Shown piece by piece: positions 25,620-37,463 of a stretch of 64,000 nucleotides of DNA (its first letter is position 1; each line of letters starts with the position of its first letter). The stretch covers positions 434,001 through 498,000 of the forward strand of contig CANUEZ040000203.1 of NCBI GenBank assembly GCA_948099385.1, written 5' to 3'. The stretch comes from Fasciola hepatica (Eukaryota > Platyhelminthes > Trematoda > Plagiorchiida > Fasciolidae). The position numbers and the translations under genes were made by a program. The notes under the pieces were generated by a model that was given only the letters and a program-made list of their open reading frames with translations, did not search any database and had not been told where the DNA came from.

Positions 25620-27311
25620 TTGTGGTTTGGGTGTTCGACTGACATTCGTTCACCCCAACCCTTGTTCGTGTCTGCGAGTGGGCTCTGTCCATGTGCAATG
25701 CTCATGATTCCCTAAGCGGGTCAAACAGCTGTACAGTGCTTCCATAATTTTCAATGGTCAGTTCAGTGTTCAAGCTGCATGGAGAATCATATTATACAAA
25801 TCTACTCTGCTACTGCTCTATTGCATTGTATGAGCAATCTGTGTGGATTGTTCATAAAGGAATGCCTTGGTTTTACTTAGGCCCATAAATAGAGAAGTGA
25901 TGGAACATAGGATTGGATCGGTGTGCGAGAATTTGGTTGTTACCGTTCAAAGCGAAAGCGAAAGCCGAAGCCAATTTGGGGATTGTGCTATATCAGGCAG
26001 TGTATATGTTGAACAAAGCGTTGAGACCCATATCGGATAGCCTTGTGGTTTGGGTGTTCGACTGACATTCGTTCACCCCAACCCTTGTTCGTGTCTCCGA
26101 GTGGGCTCTGTCCGTGTGCAATGCTCATGATTCCCTTAGCGGATCAAACAGCTGTACAGTGCTTCCATAATTTTCAATGGTCAGTTCCGTGGTCAAGCTG
26201 CATGGAGAATCATATTATACAAATCTACTCTGCTACTGCTCTATTGCATTGTATGAGCAATCTGTGTGGATTGTTCATAAGGGAATGCCTTGGTTTTACT
26301 TAGGCCCATAAATAGAGAAGTGATGGAACATAGGATTGGATCGGTGCGCGAGAATTTGGTTGTTACCGTTCAAAGCGAAAGCGAAAGCCGAAGCCAATTT
26401 GGGGATTGTGCTATATCATGTATTGCATATGTTGAACAAAGCGTTGAGACCGATATCGGATAGCCTTGTGGTTTGGGTGTTCGACTGACATTCGTTCACC
26501 CCAACCCTTGATCGTGTCTCCTAGTGGGCTCTGTCCATGTGCAATGCTCATGATTTCCTTAGCGGATCAAACAGCTGTACAGTGCTTCCATTATTTTCAA
26601 TGGTCAGTTCAGTGTTCAAGCTGCATGGAGAATCATATTATACAAATCTACTCTGCTACTGCTCTATTGCATTGTATGAGCAATCTGTGTGGATTGTTCA
26701 TAAGGGAATGCCTTGGTTTTACTTAGGCCCATAAATAGAGAAGTGATGGAACATAGGATTGTATTGGTGTGCGAGAATTTGGTTGTTACCGTTCCAAGCG
26801 AAAGCGAAAGCCGAAGCCAATTTGGGGATTGTGCTATATCATGTATTGTATATGTTGAACAAAGCGTTGAGACCCATATGGGATAGCCTTGTGGTTTGGG
26901 TGTTCGACTGACATTCGTTCACCCCAACCCTTGATCGTGTCTCCTAGTGGGCTCTGTCCATGTGCAATGCTCATGATTCCCTTAGCGGATCAAACAGCTG
27001 TACAGTGCTTCCATTATTTTCAATGGTCAGTTCAGTGTTCAAGCTGCATGGAGAATCATATTATGCAAATCTACTCTGCTACCGCTCTATTGCATTGTAT
27101 GAGCAATCTGTGTGGATTGTTCATAAGGGAATGCCTTGGTTTTACTTAGGCTCATATATAGAGAAGTGATGGAACATAGGATTGGAGCGGTGTGCGAGAA
27201 TTTGGTTGTTACCGTTCCAAGCGAAAGCGAAAGCCGAAGCCAATTTGGGGATTGTGCTATATCATGTATTGTATATGTTGAACAAAGCGTTGAGACCCAT
27301 ATCGGATAGCC
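25620..27311. repeat. Monomers 61-64, transition block
   Basis: Starts 25620, 26043, 26466, 26889. 26466 and 26889 are sisters (TTGATCGTGTCTCCTAG and CCATTATTTTC), with relatives at 29851 and 39579. The first GGTGCGCGAG variant, a marker of the 26-46 kb domain, appears near 26344. 26889 ends with CTCATATATAG. Confidence 0.93.
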
Positions 27312-30300
27312 TTGTGGTTTGGGTGTTCGACTGACATTCGTTCACCCCAACCCTTGTTCGTATCTCCGAGTGGGCTCTGTCCATGTGCAATGCTCATGAT
27401 TCCCTTAACGGATCAAACAGCTGTACATTGCTTCCATAATTTTCAATGGTCAGTTCAGTGTTCAAGCTGCATGGAGAATCATATTATACAAATCTACTCT
27501 GCTACTGCTCTATTGCATTGTATGAGCAATCTGTGTGGATTGTTCATAAGGGAATGCCTTGGTTTTACTTAGGCCCATAAATATAGAAGTGATGGAACAT
27601 AGGATTGGATCGGTGCGCGAGAATTTGGTTGTTACCGTTCAAAGCGAAAGCGAAAGCCGAAGCCAATTTGGGGATTGTGCTATATCATGTAGTGTATATG
27701 TTGAACAAAGCGTTGAGACCCATATCGGATAGCCTTGTGGTTTGGGTGTTCGACTGACATTCGTACACCCCAACCGTTGTTCGTATCTCCGAGTGGGCTC
27801 TGTCCATGTGCAATGCTCATGATTCTCTTAGCGGATCAAACAGCTGTACATTGCTTCCATAATTTTCAATGGTCAGTTCAGTGTTCAAGCTGCATGGAGA
27901 ATCATATTATACAAATCTACTCTGCTACTGCTCTATTGCATTGTATGAGCAATCTGTGTGGATTGTTCATAAGGGAATGCCTTGGTTTTACTTAGGCCCA
28001 TAAATAGAGAAGTGATGGAACATAGGATTGGATCGGTGCGCGAGAATTTGGTTGTTACCGTTCAAAGCGAAAGCGAAAGCCGAAGCCAATTTGGGGATTG
28101 TGCTATATCATGTAGTGTATATGTTGAACAAAGCGTTGAGACCGATATCGGATAGCCTTGTGGTTTGGGTGTTCGACTGACAATCGTACACCCCAACCCT
28201 TGTTCGTATCTCCGAGTGGGCTCTGTCCATGTGCAATGCTCATGATTCCCTTAGCGGATCAAACAGCTGTACATTGCTTCCATAATTTTCAATGGTCAGT
28301 TCAGTGTTCAAGCTGCATGGAGAATCATATTATACAAATCTACTCTGCTACTGCTCTATTGCATTGTATGAGCAATCTGTGTGGATTGTTCATAAGGGAA
28401 TGCCTTGGTTTTACTTAGGCCCATAAATAGAGAAGTGATGGAACATAGGATTGGATCGGTGCGCGAGAATTTGGTTGTTACCGTTCAAAGCGAAAGCGAA
28501 AGTCGAAGCCAATTTGGGGATTGTGCTATATCATGTATTGCATATGTTGAACAAAGCGTTGAGACCCATATGGGATAGCCTTGTGGTTTGGGTGTTCGAC
28601 TGACATTCGTTCACCCCAACCCTTGTTCGTATCTCCGAGTGGGCTCTGTCCATGTGCAATGCTCATGATTCCCTTAGCGGATCAAACAGCTGTACATTGC
28701 TTCCATAATTTTCAATGGTCAGTTCAGTGTTCAAGCTGCATGGAGAATCATATTATACAAATCCTCTCTGCTACTGCTCTATTGCATTGTATGAGCAATC
28801 TGTGTGGATTGTTCATAAGGGAATGCCTTGGTTTTACTTAGGCCCATAAATATAGAAGTGATGGAACATAGGATTGGATCGGTGCGCGAGAATTTGGTTG
28901 TTACCGTTCAAAGCGAAAGCGAAAGCCGAAGCCAATTTGGGGATTGTGCTATATCATGTAGTGTATATGTTGAACAAAGCGTTGAGACCCATATCGGATA
29001 GCCTTGTGGTTTGGGTGTTCGACTGACATTCGTACACCCCAACCGTTGTTCGTATCTCCGAGTGGGCTCTGTCCATGTGCAATGCTCATGATTCTCTTAG
29101 CGGATCAAACAGCTGTACATTGCTTCCATAATTTTTCAATAGTCAGTTCAGTGTTCAAGCTGCATGGAGAATCATATTATACAAATCTACTCTGCTACTG
29201 CTCTATTGCATTGTATGAGCAATCTGTGTGGATTGTTCATAAGGGAATGCCTTGGTTTTACTTATGCCCATAAATAGAGAAGTGATGGAACATAGGATTG
29301 GATCGGTGCGCGAGAATTTGGTTGTTACCGTTCAAAGCGAAAGCGAAAGTCGAAGCCAATTTGGGGATTGTGCTATATCATGTATTGCATATGTTGAACA
29401 AAGCGTTGAGACCGATATCGGATAGCCTTGTGGTTTGGGTGTTCGACTGACATTCGTTCACCACAACCCTTGTTCGTATCTCCGAGTGGGCTCTGTCCAT
29501 GTGCAATGCTCATGATTCTCTTAGCGGATCAAACAGCTGTACATTGCTTCCATAATTTTCAATGGTCAGTTCAGTGTTCAAGCTGCATGGAGAATCATAT
29601 TATACAAATCTACTCTGCTACTGCTCTATTGCATTGTATGAGCAATCTGTGTGGATTGTTCATAAGGGAATGCCTTGGTTTTACTTAGGCCCATAAATAG
29701 AGAAATGATGGAACATAGGATTGGATCGGTGTGCGAGAATTTGGTTGTTACCGTTCAAAGCGAAAGCGAAAGCCAAAGCCAATTTGGGGATTGTGCTATA
29801 TCAGGCAGTGTATATGTTGAACAAAGCGTTGAGACTGATATCGGATAGCCTTGTGGTTTGGGTGTTCGACTGACATTCGTTCACCCCAACCCTTGATCGT
29901 GTCTCCGAGTGGGCTCTGTCCATGTGCAATGCTCATGATTCCCTTAGCGGATCAAACAGCTGTACAGTGCTTCCATTATTTTCAATGGTCAGTTCAGTGT
30001 TCAAGCTGCATGGAGAATCATATTATACAAATCTACTCTGCTACCGCTCTATTGCATTGTATGAGCAATCTGTGTGGATTGTTCATAAGGGAATGCCTTG
30101 GTTTTACTTAGGCCCATAAAAAGAGAAGTGATGGAACATAGGATTGGAGCGGTGTGCGAGAATTTGGTTGTTACCGTTCAAAGCGAAAGCGAAAGCCGAA
30201 GCCAATATGGGGATTGGGCTATATGATGTAGTGCATATGTTGAACAAAGCGTTGAGACCCATATCGGATAGCCTTGTGGTTTGGGTGTTCGACTGACATT

Positions 30301-31542
30301 CGTTCACCCCAACCCTTGTTCGTATCTCCGAGTGGGCTCTGTCCATGTGCAATGCTCATGATTCCCTTAGCGGATCAAACAGCTGTACATTGCTTCCATA
30401 ATTTTCAATGGTCAGTTCAGTGTTCAAGCTGCATGGAGAATCATATTATACAAATCTACTCTGCTACTGCTCTATTGCATTGTATGAGCAATCTGTGTGG
30501 ATTGTTCATAAGGGAATGCCTTGGTTTTACTTAGGCCCATAAATAGAGAAGTGATGGAACATAGGATTGGATCGGTGCGCGAGAATTTGGTTGTTACCTT
30601 TCAAAGCGAAAGCGAAAGCCGAAGCCACTTTGGGGATTGTGCTATATCCTTCAGGGAATATGTTGAACAAAGCGTTCAGACCCATATCGGATAGCCTTGT
30701 GGTTTGGGTGTTCGACTGACATTCGTACACCCCAACCGTTGTTCGTATCTCCGAGTGGGCTCTGTCCATGTGCAATGCTCATGATTCTCTTAGCGGATCA
30801 AACAGCTGTACATTGCTTCCATAATTTTCAATGGTCAGTTCAGTGTTCAAGCTGCATGGAGAATCATATTATACAAATCCACTCTGCTACTGCTCTATTG
30901 CATTGTATGAGCAATCTGTGTGGATTGTTCATAAGGGAATGCCTTGGTTTTACTTAGGCCCATAAATAGAGAAGTGATGGAACATAGGATTGGATCGGTG
31001 TGCGAGAATTTGGTTGTTACTGTTCAAAGCGAAAGCGAAAGCCGAAGCCAATTTGGGGATTGTGCTATATCATGTATTGTATATGTTGAACAAAGCGTTG
31101 AGACCCATATCGGATAGCCTTGTGGTTTGGGTGTTCGACTGACATTCGTACACCCCAACCGTTGTTCGTATCTCCGAGTGGGCTCTGTCCATGTGCAATG
31201 CTCATGATTCTCTTAGCGGATCAAACAGCTGTACAGTGCTTCCATAATTTCCAATGGTCAGTTCAGTGTTCAAGCTGCATGGAGAATCATATTATACAAA
31301 TCTACTCTGCTACTGCTCTATTGCATTGTATGAGCAATCTGTGTGGATTGTTCATAAGGGAATGCCTTGGTTTTACTTAGGCCCATAAATAGAGAAATGA
31401 TGGAACATAGGATTGGATCGGTGTGCGAGAATTTGGTTGTTACCGTTCAAAGCGAAAGCGAAAGCCGAAGCCAATTTGGGGATTGTGCTATATCATGTAT
31501 TGTATATGTTGAACAAAGCGTTGAGACCCATATCGGATAGCC
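27312..31542. repeat. Monomers 65-74, ACATTGCTTCC family
   Basis: Starts 27312, 27735, 28158, 28581, 29004, 29428, 29851, 30274, 30697, 31120. Most copies carry ACATTGCTTCC in place of ACAGTGCTTCC, and TTCGTATCTCCGAG. 27735, 29004, 30697 and 31120 also have GTACACCCCAACCGTTG. 27312-28580 and 28581-29850 resemble an imperfect trimer: the first members share AAATATAGAAG, the second members are alike, and the third members differ. 29004 is 424 bp. Confidence 0.92.
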
Positions 31543-31965
31543 TTGTGGTTTGGGTGTTCGACTGACATTCGTTCACCCCAACCCTTGTTCGTGTCTCCGA
31601 GTGGGCTCTGTCCATGTGCAATGCTCATGATTCCCTTAGCGGATCAAACAGCTGTACAGTGCTTCCATAATTTTCAATGGTCAGTTCAGTGTTCAAGCTG
31701 CATGGAGAATCATATTATACAAATCTACTCTGCTACCGCTCTATTGCATTGTATGAGCAATCTGTGTGGATTGTTCATAAAAGAATGCCTTGGTTTTACT
31801 TAGGCTCATATATAGAGAAGTGATGGAACATAGGATTGGAGCGGTGTGCGAGAATTTGGTTGTTACCGTTCAAAGCGAAAGCGAAAGCCGAAGCCAATTT
31901 GGGGATTGTGCTATATCATGTAGTGCATATGTTGAACAAAGCGTTGAGACCGATATCGGATAGCC
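31543..31965. repeat. Reference monomer used for offsets (423 bp)
   Basis: This copy serves as coordinate reference. It has 185 G/C of 423. Landmarks by offset: 53-60 is a haplotype site (CCCCGTGT, TCTCCGAG or TCTGCGAG); 86-107 is an indel-prone stretch around TTAGCGGATCAAAC; 115-117 is CAG, which becomes TAG in many copies; 126-138 is a T-run with length variants; 259-278 is AT-rich with CATAAATAG or CATATATAG; 333-353 is a short hexamer tract (GCGAAA twice, then GCCGAAGCC); 408-417 is CCGATATCGG, a perfect palindrome in this copy but CCCATATCGG in most copies. The start chosen (TTGTGG) is arbitrary, because the array shows no boundary that would fix the natural monomer edge. Confidence 0.95.
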
Positions 31966-34900
31966 TTGTGGTTTGGGTGTTCGACTGACATTCGTACACC
32001 CCAACCGTTGTTCGTATCTCCGAGTGGGCTCTGTCCATGTGCAATGCTCATGATTCCTTTAGCGGATCAAACAGCTGTACAGTGCTTCCACAATTTTCAA
32101 TATTCAGTTCAGTGTTCAAGCTGCATGGAGAATCATATTATACAAATCTACTCTGCTACTGCTCTATTGCATTGTATGAGCAATCTGTGTGGATTGTTCA
32201 TAACGGAATGCCTTGGTTTTACTTAGGCCCATAAATAGAGAAGTGATGGAACATAGGATTGGATCGGTGTGCGAGAATTTGGTTGTTACCGTTCAAAGCG
32301 AAAGCGAAAGCCGAAGCCAATTTGGGGATTGTGCTATATCATGTATTGTATATGTTGAACAAAACGTTGAGACCCATATGGGATAGCCTTGTGGTTTGGG
32401 TGTTCGACTGACATTCGTTCACCCCAACCCTTGTTCGTATCTCCGAGTGGGCTCTGTCCATGTGCAATGCTCATGATTTCCTTAGCGGATCAAACAGCTG
32501 TACAGTGCTTCCATAATTTTCAATGGTCAGTTCCGTGGTCAAGCTGCATGGAGAATCATATTATACAAATCTACTCTGCTACTGCTCTATTGCATTGTAT
32601 GAGCAATCCGTGTGGATTGTTCATAAGGGAATGCGTTGGTTTTACTTAGGCCCATAAATAGAGAAGTGATGGAACATAGGATTGGATCGGTGCGCGAGAA
32701 TTTGGTTGTTACCGTTCAAAGCGAAAGCGAAAGCCGAAGCCAATTTGGGGATTGTGCTATATCATGTAGTGCATATGTTGAACAAAGCGTTGATACCCAT
32801 ATCGGATAGCATTGTGGTTTGGGTGTTCGACTGACATTCGTTCACCCCAACCCTTGTTCGTGTCTCCGAGTGGGCTCTGTCCATGTGCAATGCTCATGAT
32901 TCCCTTAGCGGATCAAACAGCTGTACAGTGCTTCCATAATTTTCAATGGTCAGTTCAGTGTTCAAGCTGCATGGAGAATCATATTATACAAATCTACTCT
33001 GCTACCGCTCTATTGCATTGTATGAGCAATCTGTGTGGATTGTTCATAAAAGAATGCCTTGGTTTTACTTAGGCTCATATATAGAGAAGTGATGGAACAT
33101 AGGATTGGAGCGGTGTGCGAGAATTTGGTTGTTACCGTTCAAAGCGAAAGCGAAAGCCGAAGCCAATTTGGGGATTGTGCTATATCATGTAGTGCATATG
33201 TTGAACAAAGCGTTGAGACCGATATCGGATAGCCTTGTGGTTTGGGTGTTCGACTGACATTCGTACACCCCAACCGTTGTTCGTATCTCCGAGTGGGCTC
33301 TGTCCATGTGCAATGCTCATGATTTCTTTTAGCGGATCAAACAGCTGTACAGTGCTTCCATAATTTTCAATGGTCAGTTCAGTGTTCAAGCTGCATGGAG
33401 AATCATATTATACAAATCTACTCTGCTACTGCTCTATTGCATTGTATGAGCAATCTGTGTGGATTGTTCATAACGGAATGCCTTGGTTTTACTTAGGCCC
33501 ATAAATAGAGAAGTGATGGAACATAGGATTGGATCGGTGTGCGAGAATTTGGTTGTTACCGTTCAAAGCGAAAGCGAAAGCCGAAGCCAATTTGGGGATT
33601 GTGCTATATCATGTATTGTATATGTTGAACAAAGCGTTGAGACCCATATGGGATAGCCTTGTGGTTTGGGTGTTCGACTGACATTCGTTCACCCCAACCC
33701 TTGTTCGTATCTCCGAGTGGGCTCTGTCCATGTGCAATGCTCATGATTTCCTTAGCGGATCAAACAGCTGTACAGTGCTTCCATAATTTTCAATGGTCAG
33801 TTCCGTGGTCAAGCTGCATGGAGAATCATATTATACAAATCTACTCTGCTACTGCTCTATTGCATTGTATGAGCAATCCGTGTGGATTGTTCATAAGGGA
33901 ATGCGTTGGTTTTACTTATGCCCATAAATAGAGAAGTGATGGAACATAGGATTGGATCGGTGTGCGAGAATTTGTTGTTACCGTTCAAAGCGAAAGCGAA
34001 AGCCGAAGCCAATTTGGGGATTGTGCTATATCATGTAGTGCATATGTTGAACAAAGCGTTGATACCCATATCGGATAGCATTGTGGTTTGGGTGTTCGAC
34101 TGACATTCGTTCACCCCAACCCTTGTTCGTGTCTCCGAGTGGGCTCTGTCCATGTGCAATGCTCATGATTCCCTTAGCGGATCAAACAGCTGTACAGTGC
34201 TTCCATAATTTTCAATGGTCAGTTCAGTGTTCAAGCTGCATGGAGAATCATATTATACAAATCTACTCTGCTACCGCTCTATTGCATTGTATGAGCAATC
34301 TGTGTGGATTGTTCATAAAAGAATGCCTTGGTTTTACTTAGGCTCATATATAGAGAAGTGATGGAACATAGGATTGGAGCGGTGTGCGAGAATTTGGTTG
34401 TTACCGTTCAAAGCGAAAGCGAAAGCCGAAGCCAATTTGGGGATTGTGCTATATCATGTATTGTATATGTTGAACAAAGCGTTGAGACCCATATCGGATA
34501 GCCTTGTGGTTTGGGTGTTCGACTGACATTCGTACACCCCAACCCTTGTTCGTATCTCCGAGTGGGCTCTGTCCATGTGCAATGCTCATGATTCCTTTAG
34601 CGGATCAAACAGCTGTACAGTGCTTCCATAATTTCCAATGGTCAGTTCAGTGTTCAAGCTGCATGGAGAATCATATTATACAAATCTACTCTGCTACTGC
34701 TCTATTGCATTGTATGAGCAATCTGTGTGGATTGTTCATAAGGGAATGCCTTGGTTTTACTTAGGCCCATAAATAGAGAAGTGATGGAACATAGGATTGG
34801 ATCGGTGTGCGAGAATTTGGTTGTTACCGTTCAAAGCGAAAGCGAAAGCGGAAGCCAATTTGGGGATTTTGCTACATCATGTAGTGCATATGTTGAACAA

Positions 34901-35349
34901 AGCGTTGAGACCCATATGGGATAGCCTTGTGGTTTGGGTGTTCGACTGACATTCGTTCACCCCAACCCTTGTTCGTGTCTCCGAGTGGGCTCTTTCCATG
35001 TGCAATGCTCATGATTCCCTTAGCGGATCAAACAGCTGTACAGTGCTTCCATAATTTTCAATGGTCAGTTCCGTGGGCAAGCTGCATGGAGAATCATATT
35101 ATACAAATCTACTCTGCTACTGCTCTATTGCATTGTATGAGCAATCTGTGTGGATTGTTCATAAGGGAATGCGTTGGTTTTACTTAGGCCCATAAATAGA
35201 GAAATTATGGAACATAGGATTGGATCGGTGTGCGAGAATTTGGTTGTTACCGTTCAAAGCGAAAGCGAAAGCCGAAGCCAATTTGGGGATTGTGCTATAT
35301 CATGTATTGTATATGTTGAACAAAGCGTTGATACTCATATAGGATAGCA
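31543..35349. repeat. Trimer HOR, three copies of about 1269 bp
   Basis: Copies start at 31543, 32812 and 34081; monomer starts are 31543, 31966, 32389, 32812, 33235, 33659, 34081, 34504, 34927. First members share TTCATAAAAGAATGCC (HOR-specific) and CTCATATATAG. Second members have GTACACCCC and a T-rich site before AGCGG. Third members have CCGTGGTC or CCGTGGGC and GAATGCGTTGG. Copy 2 contains compensating indels, with 33235 at 424 bp and 33659 at 422 bp. The third copy is more diverged, and the pattern fades after 35350. Confidence 0.92.
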
Positions 35350-37463
35350 TTGTGGTTTGGGTGTTCGACTGACATTCGTTCACCCCAACCCTTGTTCGTG
35401 TCTCCGAGTGGGCTCTGTCCATGTGCAATGCTCATGATTCCCTTAGCGGATCAAACAGCTGTACAGTGCTTCCATAATTTTCAATGGTCAGTTCAGTGTT
35501 CAAGCTGCATGGAGAATCATATTATACAAATCTACTCTGCTACTGCTCTATTGCATTGTATGAGCAATCTGTGTGGATTGTTCATAAGGGAATGCCTTGG
35601 TTTTACTTAGGCTCATATATAGAGAAGTGATGGAACATAGGATTGGAGCGGTGTGCGAGAATTTGGTTGTTACCGTTCAAAGCGAAAGCGAAAGCCGAAG
35701 CCAATTTGGGGATTGTGCTATATCATGTAGTGTATATGTTGAACAAAGCGTTGAGACCCATATCGGATAGCCTTGTGGTTTGGGTGTTCGACTGACATTC
35801 GTTCATCCCAACCCTTGTTCGTATCTCCGAGTGGGCTCTGTCCATGTGCAATGCTCATGATTCCCTTAGCGGATCAAACAGCTGTACATTGCTTCCAAAT
35901 TTTCAATGGTCAGTTCAGTGTTCAAGCTGCATGGAGAATCATATTATACAAATCTACTCTGCTACTGCTCTATTGCATTGTATGAGCAATCTGTGTGGAT
36001 TGTTCATAAGGGAATGCGTTGGTTTTACTTAGGCCCATAAATAGAGAAGTGAAGGAACATAGGATTGGATCAGTGCGCGAGAATTTGGTTGTTACCGTTC
36101 AAAGCGAAAGCGAAAGCCGAAGCCAATTTGGGCATTGTGCTATATCATGTATTGTATATGTTGAACAAAGCGTTGAGACCCATATCGGATAGCCTTGTGG
36201 TTTGGGTGTTCGACTGACATTCGTACACCCCAACCCTTGTTCGTGTCTCCGAGTGGGCTCTGTCTATGTGCAATGCTCATGATTCCCTTAGCGGATCAAA
36301 CAGCTGTACAGTGCTTCCATAATTTTCAATGGTCAGTTCAGTGGTCAAACTGCATGGAGAATCATATTATACAAATCTACTCTGCTACTGCTCTATTGCA
36401 TTGTATGAGCATTCTGTGTGGATTGTTCATAAGGGAATGCCTTGGTTTTACTTAGGCCCATAAATAGAGAAGTGATGGAACATAGGATTGGATCGGTGTG
36501 CGAGAATTTGGTTGTTACCGTTCAAAGCGAAAGCGAAAGCCGAAGCCAATTTGGGGATTGTGCTATATCATGTATTGTATATGTTGAACAAAGCGTTGAG
36601 ACCCATATCGGATAGCCTTGTGGTTTGGGTGTTCGACTGACATTCGTTCACCCCAACCCTTGTTCGTATCTCCGAGTGGGCTCTGTCCATGTGCAATGCT
36701 CATGATTCCCTTAGCGGATCAAACAGCTGTACAGTGCTTCCATAATTTTCAATGATCAGTTCCGTGGTCAAGCTGCATGGAGAATCATATTATACAAATC
36801 TACTCTGCTACTGCTCTATTGCATTGTATGAGCAATCTGTGTGGATTGTTCATAAGGGAATGCCTTGGTTTTACTTAGGCCCATAAATAGAGAAGTGATG
36901 GAACATAGGATTGGTTCGGTGTGCGAGAATTTGGTTGTTACCGTTGAAAGCGAAAGCGAAAGCCGAAGCCAATTTGGGGATTGTGCTATATCATGTAGTG
37001 TTTATGTTGAACAAAGCGTTGAGACCCATATCGGATAGCCTTGTGGTTTGGGTGTTCGACTGACAATCGTTCACCCCAACCCTTGATCGTGTCTCCGAGT
37101 GGGCTCTGTCCATGTGCAATGCTCATGATTCCCTTAGCGGATCAAACAGCTGTACAGTGCTTCCATAATTTTCAATGGTCAGTTCCGTGGTCAAGCTGCA
37201 TGGAGAATCATATTATACAAATCTACTCTGCTACTGCTCTATTGCATTGTATGAGCAATCTGTGTGGATTGTTCATAAGGGAATGCCTTGGTTTTACTTA
37301 TGCCCATAAATAGAGAAGTGATGGAACATAGGATTGGATCGGTGTGCGAGAATTTGGTTGTTACCGTTCAAAGCGAAAGCGAAAGCCGAAGCCAATTTGG
37401 GGATTGTGCTATATCATGTAGTGTATATGTTGAACAATGCTTTGAGACCCATATCGGATAGCC
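35350..37463. repeat. Monomers 84-88, mixed
   Basis: Starts 35350, 35773, 36195, 36618, 37041. 35350 still shows trimer-type features (a preceding GGATAGCATTGTGG and CTCATATATAG). 35773 is 422 bp (CTTCCAAATTTTC). The remainder has no clear higher-order period. Confidence 0.92.
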
